DNA of 64,000 nucleotides from assembly GCA_047495785.1 (NCBI GenBank), contig JBLDXI010000024.1:3038001-3102000 (forward strand), given 5' to 3'. The position numbers and the translations under genes are program-made. This stretch comes from Lepidodermella squamata (Eukaryota > Gastrotricha). Of this stretch, positions 36,801 to 47,373 are shown piece after piece. The notes under the pieces are model-generated. The model saw only the letters and a program-made list of their open reading frames with translations. It made no database searches and was not told the DNA's origin. Each line of letters opens with the position of its first letter. Position 1 is the stretch's first letter.

Positions 36801-39800
36801 ACTCCTGCTTCGACTCATGTTATAAAGTGATCAAGTGAGCTCTAAACTTCTTGGATCATCATCGGAACACCATTCTATATTTTTCAGCGATAACTCAAAA
36901 TCCTATTTTGAGTCGTTATCCAATTGTGTAAGTGCTCAGCAGGTATTCCCGGATCGCGTTGATTTGATTTTGCGTAGGTTGATGATGGGGCTACTTTTGC
37001 GAACATAAATTCCAGCGCGGAATTCAACTTCTTGACTGGCTTAATGGATAAGAAGAAAGACTGGTTTATTGGCTTAGGCGATTGGTATCGAAGATCTAAG
37101 GGAAACTTAGGTGTTGGCATAACTTCTTACGTTGGAGATTCCGATGGAACATGGACCTGGCAGGATGATACAATTGCTGACTCGATAAGTTATGACACTC
37201 TTGGTGGGACATTCGCACGGGCACCAGACCCTTACAAATTCTTGATCTTCGAAAAGCAACCCGCCCCAGCTTCTGATTCAGCTAGCGCACCCTACTTATC
37301 ATATCTCCGTTGGGATTCAACAAATTCCAGGTGGTTCCTGCCCATTGGCGATAAGAACAAATTCGATTATAAGGCGGCTTACATTTGCGAGTACAACTCA
37401 GCTTGCTCGATGTGCCCGAGGTCCTGGACGAAATTTGGAACCTACTGCTTCCGATCGCTATTCGACGATGGCACCGGAACATTCGCCGATAAGAAGATTT
37501 CATGCAGCAATCAAGATCCAGCTGCTTATATTTGGGCGCCTAACACAGATATGCTCATCCTGTATGCTCGCGTCCACCTTCAGCAGAGCAATAACTACGG
37601 GAGTGGTAAGCAATTTTGGATCGGTCTCGAAAAGCAGGCGGATTCCAGTTGGGCATGGACGGATGGAACAGCTGTTGCAGCTAGCCAGGCTTTTGATATT
37701 GCTCGAGGTGTAACGCTAACAAGTAGCAACGTTGCCTTTTCGGTTGATACCGTAAATACGGCAAATAATTTGCAAAAAATCACCGATCAGAACAACACAC
37801 AGTGGAAACCGGCTGCTTCTTCAGCGGCAGTAGCTTCGGTGATATGCCAGATGCCGGCTACTTATGGCTACAATCTCACTTGTCAACCTGCTTGCCCAAC
37901 CAAAGGTAATATACAGTCAGTTCTCGCCATAGTACACTTTCACGGGGGAACCAGAAAAAGGTGTACCGAAGACACCCTTGTGAGTCGAAAATAGCTTGTC
38001 AGCTCATAATTGGGACCGGCCAAAACCTGTACTATGACAAATAAGTGTACTATAACGGAGTGTACTATGGCGAGGAGTGACTGTAATCAAAGTCTTCCCG
38101 ATGAAGCGTGTGGGTAGTTACCTCCAAGACTTTTTACCGTCTTTCAAGTCTTTTCCGAGATATAAGCTCTCGCTACCGTTAAGTCCCTGCCCTATTAATA
38201 AAGGATTTGGGTAACATGGTTCCGCGAAATTCGAATGATTTCATTCGCATACCTACCTCATAAAGATTTTTACAGTAACAAACCCTGACTAAAATGACAA
38301 CAATTCCAGTATAAGATTCGTGCGATACAACCTATCTCCTATCCTATCCCGAACTATCCGCAACAACAGTGGCTTCGCAAAGAAAATTATCGTGCTAATT
38401 AGGTTGGTTAAGTTGTTGGAAGGTTGAACATTAATCGTTTGAATCTAATAAGAGCAGTGGCGTAACTAGGTCTTCCAATCTGGAAGGGGAGGGGGGGCAG
38501 CCTTGGGGCCAGCCATAGAGAAAAAAATGACCAGGGGTGTGTTTTTTTAAGTCCGGTCTGAAAGAAGTTCAGTTGGTTCGACTGTTTTTTGAACGGTCTA
38601 AAAGCGTCATGTGCTGCACGTGCCGTGAAATGGGTGAACACCAAGAAGACCGTGTTGCCACAATATCAAGTGAAACGGGGTGGCTAATTAAAATAAATTC
38701 ATCTCAGAAATGACCAAAAATTACCACAACTTCATTCAAAGGAGCATGGAGGATGATGGGAGGATGAGGCCGTGTGAACACCGTTCACTTCTAGAACTTT
38801 TCGGCATATTTTTAGGGGTTTTGCAGTTGAATTTTACTCAGATTCCAATTTAACTAGCCACCCCGTTTCACTTGATATTGTGGCAACACGGTCTTCTTGG
38901 TGTTCACCCTTTTCACAGCACGTGCAGCACATGACGCTTTTAGACCGTTCAAAAAAGAGTCGAACCAACTGAACTTCTTTCAGACCGGACTTAAAAAACA
39001 CACCCCAGAGTAAGCACTCAAGCTAATATTTCAAAATCTTCATTTTTATTCAAGTTGAATTTCTCAAAACGGATATCTCCGTTTTTCACCAAAATTTGCA
39101 TGCCTATAGAACGCGAGCTGTTCTTTCACGTGGTATATGATTTGAGGTGGGCAACCCAACCGTTGCTATGATACAAAAGCCTCTTTTTCACTACGGTTTC
39201 ATTTATTTTGATGAGATCAAGACTGAGCAGCAATTGCCCACCTCACATCTTATACCACGTGAAAGAGCAGCTCGCGTTCTATAGGCATGCACATTTTGGT
39301 GAAAAACGGAGATATCCGTTTTAAGAAGCACTCGATTTAATAATGCAGATCAAATTGCAGCTTGTGAGTGCTTACTCTGATCACTTTTTTCTCTATGGGG
39401 CCAGCACAGCTTTGCCACGTATTTGCAGCCCCGAATTTTTCAGACCAAGGGTTCTCCCTGTGGTACCTCGAGCAGATTTTTCCAGTTGGTGGAGCCGGTG
39501 CCCCCCTGCCCTCCTTAGTTACGCCTCTGAATAAGAGAAAATGAACTTTCCTCAAATGGTGGTTAAATTTTTTATGTTAAGAATGTACCTCAATTAATAA
39601 AATGTTGAAAGTACTTGAGCGAAATTTTCAATTTAGTTCAATGTCCGGACAACTCTTGGTCCTACAGCTCCTGTATGGATTCGTGTTACAAAGCATCCAC
39701 GTGAGCTAACAATATTCAGTTCATCCTCAACAAATACTTCCTTTGCAGATGGTATGACGACTACTTCTCAGCAATGAAACAATGCGTAATTTTAAATAGC

Positions 39801-42800
39801 ACCATCTCTAAAATATACAATGTTTTGCGCTGATTTAGCTATGGAGTGGTGCATCACTGGTCAACATGAACTCTCTGGATGAGTTCCGCAGGGTCATGTA
39901 CCAGCATACATATAAATCTGTGGAGGTTGCTGGGGATGGTCTGAGTACGCAAAGATGGCAACCGTTTCGAACCAAGGATAAATCGATATCCTCATGCTCG
40001 TCGTCATACAGTAGCGGATGGTGGCGGCATGGCGGGTGGTATGATAGCTACAAGTGTAGCGAAGCAGACTTGAACGGCATGTACGATGTCAACACCTGGG
40101 AAGGGGGTGTATTCTGGTCAAGATGGAAGGGCCGATATGAAAGTTTGAAATCAGCCACGATGATGATCCGCCGGGCTGGCCCGAAGCCAATCGATTGCTT
40201 GGATATGGCTGGGCAGGGAATGACTAAGGAGGGCCTTTACTACATCTACCCGTACAATATGAAGCCATTACGGGTCTATTGCGATATGACCACATTTTAC
40301 AACTCACCGAGTTATTCGGCCGGCATCGGCTGGATCGTAATTCAACGGAGGTCGAGGTTTGATATACCCTTCAATAGAACGTGGTCCGAGTACAAGAAAG
40401 GCTTCTCGTCGGCAAATAACGGCCTTAGCGGGGATTTTTGGCTTGGTCTCGATAATATCTACACCCTGACTGCTTCGACTGCTTATGCCCTGCTTGTTAC
40501 GTTGAGAAACCCAGTGGATAATGGCACTTACTACGCCTATTACGACGATTTTTCAATCTCAGGCGAAAGCGATGGCTATCAATTATTTGTTGATAACTTC
40601 GATCAAGCGACCAAGACCTCTCAAGCAGCAGGAAATGGACTTGAAACCTCTGTTAACCAGCCATTTTCTACCTATGATAATGGGGAACGTAAAGACTGTG
40701 TTTCAAGTGGTAAGCTCAGTCCATGGTGGTTGCCCAGTGACTGTTCTAAGTCGAAAAGCAACCTCAATGGCTATTACAAGGACTCTCGAGATCTAGCTAG
40801 GGTTGTTTGGAGCACCCTGGCCGATGTTTCCACCTCAATGTATTATACCCAAATCGCGATTCGCAGGAAAAGCCGAATCAAGGACTGTTCGTACGTCGCT
40901 ACTTCTTCCGGGGTGTATACTCTCACCCTCCCCGACGGTGGAACATTCCGATCATACTGCGACATGGACACAAGTTATTCATCTACGACGTATCCGAATC
41001 GAGGAAATGGTTGGACGGTGGTTCAGAAAAGATCTTTGAACAACGCGAACTTTTGGCGCGAATGGGATGACTACAAAAATGGGTTTACAGGAAATCTCAG
41101 CTACAGTGGGGACTACTGGCTGGGCCTTGAAACCTTTAGTCGACTGACCATGGCTGGATCTTACTCTCTATTGGTATCCTGTAAATACGTAGATGACAAG
41201 TTCTACTACGCTTATTACAACGATGTCAAGGTTTATGACGAAAGCCAAGGGTATCGAATTTTAGTGAGCGATTTTGACGAAAGTACAAGCAATAAAGCCG
41301 GCGATGCGTTCAATTTCATACATAACAACCAGAGCTTCAGCGCTACTGATAAAGGAAGCTTCACAAAGCCGTGTTTCAAAACTGGCGATAGACCTTATTT
41401 CGGGCCATGGTGGTACATTCCGTGGGATACTGACTATTGGCCAGATGGCGTTAATCCGCAGTGTTGGATGGCCGCTAACCTTAACTCGGCAAATTGGGGC
41501 AGCAGAGATTGGGGTTTCGGTTTGAATTGGGCGCCCCTGACGTCTTTCAATATTTCATGCAAAGCCACTCAAATGGCTATCAAACAAAGATCAAGTGAGC
41601 AGCTGAACCGGCCTAGAGCAGCTACAGCGAACATGTGTGGGCGAACCACAATGTTGAAACATACTTGCAAACATGCAAATCAACCGGTAGCTGGGGATTC
41701 TACCAGGGTTATGCTTACGGATAAAAGCGGGGTCTACGCTGCCAGTGATCTTGTCTGCAAATGTAATTTTACTCTCATAAGCCACCTTAATACAAGAATA
41801 CAGAATTCATTTTTTACCAGCCTACGCCGAACCCCAGGATTGTTCGTGGAAACAAACAAAAGCCTCGGCTAGCAGTAAGTTCACCTCCCAAACGTACGGC
41901 GACCTCACCGGCGATAACGGTGATGGAGTTGCTGCGAAGTTCACTGCTTTCTGCGATATGGAAACATTCGGAGGCGGCTGGACAGTTATCCAACGTAGAA
42001 TCGACGATTCGGTGACGTTCATGCTAGATCTGTCAAGTTTCGAAACTCCATTTGGCGATCCGACGAAGAACTTTTGGTTGGGCAATAAGGTGATTAAAGG
42101 CCTGACTTCGGCAGCTGAATATGAGCTGCTCGTCGAAATACGGGTCGGGGACAACTACGCCTTCGCTCTATACAAACTGTTCTATCTAACAAGCGACGCA
42201 TTTGTTTTGAACGTGCAAAATTATCAGCAGTGTTCCACCGCCGGGGATTCACTGACTTCTCTCAATGGCTATTCGTTCACCTTCGATATCTGTGGGGGTT
42301 GGTGGTTCCCTCAACCTTCCCCCTGCGTATCAGCTACCCAGTCGGCACCGACCTCTAATCTGAATGCTCAGTTCGGGACTCAAAGCCCAATAAGCGCGGG
42401 GATACACTGGTTTACCTACAACAACAATTTCATCCCCACTTTGAGTTGGACCTCGATGAAAATTCGTCGCTATCCAATGACTCACGGCATGTATGTCGAA
42501 GCTCCCAATTTCAACTGCGATAAGGGCAAAAGTGCGACTCTTCCTAACATGAAAACCGCCGATGATTGTCAAAATGCTTGTACAAATTATACGGATTTCA
42601 CATGCATTACAGCGGTTTTCGCGCAAGACGGATGTACTGTCAGATCCAAAACCTGTCAGCCAGGCTCAGGCTCAGGCTCAGGAAAGTCGGGTACTAGCAC
42701 ATTTTTCCGAATGGATGACTGCGATATGTTCCCTGGTGTTTGCGGACCCCCTCCGACTATGACTGGGACTACGCAAGAAGTAATCTCGGCTGTTTTCGGG

Positions 42801-43641
42801 TCGAAACTCGCAATAAACTACACTTGCCTGTTGGGTTTCACCAACTCTCTGTGGAACAACGATACAACTACCCTTACCTGCGATACCTCGACGAAGAGAT
42901 GGAAGGGAGATTGGATGGATTGTAGGACATTATGCGGCGCTTTCCCCGACCTATCGGCATTCAACGCTGTTCGAAAGCCAGATATCGACATTGACGGGGG
43001 CACAATGACACTATACTATGAGTGCGATAATGACTTTACACTAGTTTCAACCGGAGCTCCTATTCGAAAATGCGCAAAACCATATGGCAATTGGACTGGG
43101 GAAGAAATCGTTTGCAAATCAACTCGATGTTCTTTACCTCCTGTAGTCCCAAATTCCTGGAATAACTATACAGTTCCCACTCCTGTCCCGTATGCAGACC
43201 AGAATCGGTGGAAGACGACTTGGCTGTACAATTGCAATCGAGGCTACGTTTTCCCAGATTTCACGAAGGCAAAAACGATTTATTGCGGCGATAATCAAGA
43301 ATGGGAGCCGAAAACGCCCGGCTATTGCATTTCATTCAACTGCGCCGATCCACCGCATTTTGCCAATGTTAAAGTTTCGGGTCTAGTGCCGATGGAAGCT
43401 AATGCGCTGTATGAATTCGGGACAACATTCACGTATGAATGTTATGAAGTCGATACCCTTGATCCGATGAACTGGGATGGGCGGGTCGATGTTTCTTGCA
43501 TTGGTATTATCTTAGACGTGTCAATGAATAGCTAATGTAAATAATTTGTTTTAAGCAAACAATACTTGGGGAGTTTTGAACTACACCGGATGGTCACAAC
43601 CTTGGCTTCCGTCAAAATGCATTCGTAAGTTGAACTTTTGA
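30859..43641 (+). CDS. Copy C: EGF/C-type lectin/fibrinogen/PAN/CCP protein, shortened and probably secreted
   Basis: Exons: 30859-30916, 30978-31145, 31212-31313, 32691-32786, 32842-32937, 32995-33090, 33144-33239, 33292-33387, 33444-33641, 33697-33748, 34988-35037, 35091-35117, 35173-35203, 35255-35298, 35354-35482, 35540-36364, 36416-36576, 36626-36716, 36774-36834, 36888-36927, 36978-37905, 39637-39700, 39749-39785, 39839-41762, 41821-43503, 43556-43641. They total 7,239 nt (2,412 residues) and close in frame; more than 15 exons match copy B in exact length. Compared with copy B it lacks EGF exon 4, and exon 39839-41762 joins the start of the fifth lectin domain directly to the middle of FReD 2, so six lectin-type domains, the F5/8C block and FReD 1 are missing. 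A TGA at 43639 stops it before the membrane segment. It may be a secreted lectin, or a decaying or misassembled copy. Confidence 0.78.
31723..32468. mobile_element. TA-flanked inverted-repeat element in an intron of copy C
   Basis: The left end CAGTAAAACCTGTCATCTCG and the right end, complement of CAGTAAAACCTGTTATCT, lie next to TA on both sides (31721-31722 and 32469-32470). Length is 746 bp and there is no transposase frame. The inside has a stretch (GGAGTCCCGGAGCTGGGGTG...CCCCTGTACTTCGCAC) also seen in part near 20200-20245, just past copy B. The ends resemble pogo/Tigger-type termini. It sits where EGF exon 4 would be expected. Confidence 0.8.
33749..34987. other. Long intron of copy C (exons 11-12)
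   Basis: This 1.24-kb interval replaces a 164-nt intron of copy B. No inverted repeats with target duplications or coding frames were recognised, so the added sequence is unexplained. Confidence 0.5.
37914..38083. mobile_element. TA-flanked MITE in an intron of copy C
   Basis: The left end reads CAGTCAGTTCTCGCCATAG and the right end is its near complement, finishing TGACTG; inverted repeats are about 26 bp with two mismatches. TA borders both ends (37912-37913 and 38084-38085). Length is 170 bp with no coding capacity. It begins eight bases after the exon end at 37905, right behind the splice donor. Confidence 0.8.
38455..39529. mobile_element. hAT-type non-autonomous element with 8-bp target duplication
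   Basis: The ends are CAGTGGCGTAACTAGG and the complement of CAGAGGCGTAACTAAGG. The 8-bp direct repeat AATAAGAG borders it at 38447-38454 and 39530-39537, as expected for hAT insertion. Inside are two successive long hairpins: about 38529-38684 pairs with 38853-39009, and about 39006-39148 with 39236-39380. No transposase is present. It lies in the intron between lectin exons 37905 and 39637 of copy C. Confidence 0.9.
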
Positions 43642-43826
43642 AGAGTCGCGGTAAGTTTGAAACTTGTTATGAGGGTCGAGAAGTTGCACCACTGGTTCGT
43701 AGTTGCGGTTGCCTTTTTATATGTTTCTGCTGCTTTCTTTTTGTTTTGGGGAGCTGAAAAGCAACTGACCTCCACGCGGTGCTCCCTGGAATCACCTGTT
43801 TTGGGGTGATACTAACAAGTTGCTAT
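43642..43826 (+). other. Untranslated remnant of the membrane-anchor coding tail of copy C
   Basis: Past the TGA at 43639 the same frame stays open and still encodes the copy B tail: VEKLHHW followed by a hydrophobic run (FVVAVAFLYVSAAFFLFWG) and a tail ending at a TGA near 43806. Similarity to copy B continues to about 43826 (ATACTAACAAGTTGCT), then ends, marking the 3' border of the duplication. Confidence 0.6.
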
Positions 43827-43878
43827 CCATAAATTTACCTTCTTATCAAAATGTGCATCAATTTCAGAACATTTCTCA

Positions 43879-43884
43879 AATAAA
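43879..43884 (+). terminator. Poly(A) signal AATAAA after copy C
   Basis: AATAAA about 240 nt past the copy C stop codon, in AT-rich DNA. It is the first canonical signal downstream. Confidence 0.4.
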
Positions 43885-44182
43885 ATAATTTCTTATGGCT
43901 TTTGATGGAAAATGTAATAAAACTTTGTTAAATTTGCTGAATATAACCCATTTTTAAGACCTTTTTGAAGCGTCGTGTGTAAAGACACTAAACCTCCAGC
44001 TATGACCCTCGCCATCTGCTGAGCTACGACTGAAGCTCAAACTCCAGCTAAAATTCGAATTATTGACCAAGATGATCTTCGACACCTATTATTCGAGCTG
44101 ACAGTATACGGAGGACGTAACGCATGTTGAACGCCAGAGCTGTAAAACGATACGTGAGGAGTGGGGATCGGAGTCGTGTCGT

Positions 44183-44372
44183 TAGCGACGTTGAATAACT
44201 CGGATTTAGGTTTGTTTACATTCGTTTTATAGTGAGAGGTGAGAGGTGATAAGTAAAAAGTCTATTGTTTTGCCTCTTCATTCACGTTAAAAACGCCGCT
44301 TCTTATCACCAATCACCAATCACCTTGAAACGGATGTAAACAAGCCTAAATCCGAGTTTTTCAACGTCGCTA
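44183..44372. repeat. MITE-like inverted repeat, 190 bp
   Basis: The arm TAGCGACGTTGAATAACTCG...GTTTACAT returns in complement, ending AACGTCGCTA at 44372; arms are about 70 bp with mismatches. If the outer TA pairs are the target duplication, the element is 44185-44370. Part of its arm (GATGTAAA-AAGCCTAAATCC) occurs again near 63243-63266. Confidence 0.7.
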
Positions 44373-44476
44373 TCGATGTAATCAACGTCCTGATTGAGAA
44401 GAAGCATAAACTATCCATATGAAGTAGCATCCCCGTAGCCATAGACTGCGGTGTGTAAATTAGCTCTCCGCAACTT

Positions 44477-44482
44477 TTTATT
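44477..44482 (-). terminator. Poly(A) signal of the class C receptor gene
   Basis: TTTATT on the + strand gives AATAAA on the minus strand, about 40 nt past the receptor stop codon. Confidence 0.5.
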
Positions 44483-44521
44483 AGAAAAAAACATATGAAA
44501 TCTGTCCAGTGGTCGTCCAGT

Positions 44522-46741
44522 TCACTTCCAACCGGGCATCCTCTGAATGAAAGGGAAAATCATGATTAAGTGAACTGATGTCGAAACTACTAGAGAAGCT
44601 ACAACCACTGTAATTTTTCTTGCCGCATAAGAAGCCTGTAAGACAACCAGGATAATCAATGTTGCTACTATTATCGTCGTCAGATTCAAATAGGCAATGA
44701 CAATAGCACGATCGGGGAGAGCCAATTTGTTGTACCTTAGTCCGAGAATAACTGAACAGCCAATTAATAGCAGGAGGAAATTAGCCACTATTAAGACTGA
44801 GTAATAAATATATTGTGTCTTCGAATAACATCTGGACTCAACAAATTGCGTTATAATATCTTTTTCAGCGTCGTAGAATGTCATTTTATCGTCGAGAAAA
44901 GTTCGAGCCATAGCACGATCAAGGATTAGGAGCACCACGAATACTAACAGCGCCATAAGCAATAAGACGAAACATGCCGACATAGCTGCTCGAATACTTT
45001 TAGTCTCCAACCTAGAAACCGCAAACCGAAGTTTTTTCTTCGATCGGGGCCTAACCAAAGTCCGTATTTGCTTATAAAGGATGAATAACAGAGCCACTAA
45101 ATATGCGGTGAATGTAGAAACGCCAAGGCTCAGAAACATTGGACCCACCGTGCAAACCCAATCCCCATGATCTGATGGGTTTAATGAGAACGAAATAGAG
45201 GATACATCTAAGAAAACACTTCCAATCATTGTTGGAAGATGCCTTGACGCATCGGCCTTTGACCAAAATTTCAGCCAGATAATCGAGATGATGCTTAAGA
45301 CAGCAGATAATATTGCCAATGAAGAAAATATAATATAAGCGCATAACGTTACATCATTCACCGTGACGACTAAACCTGCGGAGTCTTTCGGTAACTTTTT
45401 AAACTTCCCACCCCAGTTGACTTCAGTAATCTCTCTCAGCTCATAAGAAGCATTATCCATTTTTCGAATGCTTCTGTAGTGAACTTTGTAGCCCTCCTTA
45501 GCACTCCAAGACTGAATTGACATGACGTCACCATCGTATTCCATCTTTGATGTAAACTTGACCCGGCCCGTCCTTAACCCATTGAAATCCGACGCGGCAA
45601 CGCTTTGATTAGTGACTCTCATAATTAACTCTGGACGTTCCTTGAAATCCCGCAAAGTCACGTTCAGGCTTGCTAGTTGTTTCTCAGTTCGATCCAATGC
45701 TAGGACAGTCATAAGGATCATGTCGTGGCATAAAAACCTGTCAGCTAAGTCCATCGTCACACCCGACCTCTCTGCGTGGTAAGAAATTAATTCTGTTTCG
45801 AACTCTTGCAGGCTGTATCCGAGCAGCGTAACTCTCCCGTAATTATCAATTGGCGTTTGACTTGATCCGTAGTAAAACACGTGTTCCAATTGCGAGATGA
45901 TTATGTCTCTAGTGCAATTAGGGCTAATAATTTCCGGAAACCCTAAAGGATTAAACGCCATCAGGGAAGAGAGAAGGAAAACATATCGATTGCCGCTAAT
46001 GCCAATGTTGTATGTGTTACATAAAAGGCTTAGTAAAACATAAGCCTCTAAGGTTTGAATCACGAAAATCCTAGCGTCGCTCTGCTTCATAGATTGAACA
46101 TCAGCCTCATCTATACCGGCGCGAACATCAAACCAGGCGAGGGTAACGCCGAATTTATCCATTTCACTAATGAAATGAGTTGCGAGTCGAATATTTGTCG
46201 GATTTTCAGCATTGGCGTACATCGCCACTCTCGCCCATTTGTTTTTCTTGATGAATGTTAGGCAAATATTGTTGCCGATATCAGACGAGCTTCTCATTCG
46301 GTACAAATTTGGAAAAACCTTCCGATTGTTAGTAAAGAGTGCGTTTGAACAAGAGTACGCTATTGCAACACTGTTAAGGTGTTGAACCATAGCGCCGTAG
46401 GATTTGCAACCAGGCGTGTAAGATCCTCCAAGTATGATTGGGGACTGGTACGTTCCATTGGCTTCATTCATTTCGCGAGAAAAAGCAACTGCGATCTTTG
46501 CATCATAAACTCCATTAATTCCTTCGTCAATCTCCCGAGTCACCAGGTTGTAGTCGGGCAGGATGTCACTACGCTGGTTGATTTTATCCAGGACGAACTG
46601 TATAGCGATGCTGCAAGTCAGTTGATGTACTGGTACAGGGGTCCATAGTGCAAGGCGAAGGATTGTGAGATTATATGGTTTCATTGCACTGACGTTTGAA
46701 AGGAGGACTTTGAGAATAATTGCACAGCTTGTGAATTTCAT
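44522..46741 (-). CDS. GABA-B-like class C G protein-coupled receptor
   Basis: One uninterrupted 739-residue frame. Residues 1-19 look like a signal peptide, and residues about 28-455 form a bilobed ligand-binding domain, including a late FNGLRTGRVKF motif matching the F-G-TG-V-F signature of this family. Seven hydrophobic segments follow at about 466-490, 502-520, 530-557, 585-607, 645-668, 679-703 and 709-733. There is no cysteine-rich domain between the two halves, which fits the GABA-B rather than the glutamate branch. The protein stops six residues after the last helix, so it has no cytoplasmic coiled coil for dimer pairing. It is intronless, unlike most neighbours. The ligand cannot be told from sequence. 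Confidence 0.85.
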   Translation of the reverse strand: MKFTSCAIILKVLLSNVSAMKPYNLTILRLALWTPVPVHQLTCSIAIQFVLDKINQRSDILPDYNLVTREIDEGINGVYDAKIAVAFSREMNEANGTYQSPIILGGSYTPGCKSYGAMVQHLNSVAIAYSCSNALFTNNRKVFPNLYRMRSSSDIGNNICLTFIKKNKWARVAMYANAENPTNIRLATHFISEMDKFGVTLAWFDVRAGIDEADVQSMKQSDARIFVIQTLEAYVLLSLLCNTYNIGISGNRYVFLLSSLMAFNPLGFPEIISPNCTRDIIISQLEHVFYYGSSQTPIDNYGRVTLLGYSLQEFETELISYHAERSGVTMDLADRFLCHDMILMTVLALDRTEKQLASLNVTLRDFKERPELIMRVTNQSVAASDFNGLRTGRVKFTSKMEYDGDVMSIQSWSAKEGYKVHYRSIRKMDNASYELREITEVNWGGKFKKLPKDSAGLVVTVNDVTLCAYIIFSSLAILSAVLSIISIIWLKFWSKADASRHLPTMIGSVFLDVSSISFSLNPSDHGDWVCTVGPMFLSLGVSTFTAYLVALLFILYKQIRTLVRPRSKKKLRFAVSRLETKSIRAAMSACFVLLLMALLVFVVLLILDRAMARTFLDDKMTFYDAEKDIITQFVESRCYSKTQYIYYSVLIVANFLLLLIGCSVILGLRYNKLALPDRAIVIAYLNLTTIIVATLIILVVLQASYAARKITVVVASLVVSTSVHLIMIFPFIQRMPGWK

Positions 46742-47373
46742 TTTGCAAAAATTCAGATATTCAACTACAAGTAACGTTTTAAGTGCCCAACGGCGGCGTG
46801 ACTGAATTCCTAACTAATAAATTGGCCAGATCCTACTTCTGACGTCAATTTGCGTGACAGTAATTTCGACAAATGCCGTCATTATCTACTCAATTAGATG
46901 TTGTGGCTTGAAATGCGATATTCCGAGGAAGAACCAAAGGCGAACTTATGCCACATATTATTCAAAGACCAAATTCACTAATTGTGGATTTAAGCCGAGG
47001 TGCCTTAGGATCGTTTTTGTTGACATTGAATCATTTGCAGACCGTGGAGTTATTAATCATGTAAGCTGGCAGCAAAAAGTCTCCACGCGAAAAAATAGCA
47101 ATCGATTCCTTCATTTTTCTTGTCAATCACAGATCCACGATTTTTTCATCTGTTCAATAATCAAATTAGATCTTTCCGACAAATTCTGAATTTAACTTGG
47201 CCTGAATTGCAGCTTGGACGAAATGTAATCAGTTCTTGTTTCGAGTATTTGTTCAGCATTATTGATAAGATAATGCAAGCAACTGCCTAAAAAGCTAATC
47301 AAACAGATGCGAGGAACCACTTCACTGGACACAAATTTTGTTAACAGATTATTTCAGCGCAATTGATCTCGCA

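Noticed and set aside
47338-47373. Upstream ATG for propeller gene 1
   Set aside because: Would place 12 polar residues before the signal peptide; the paralogue starts at the signal peptide.
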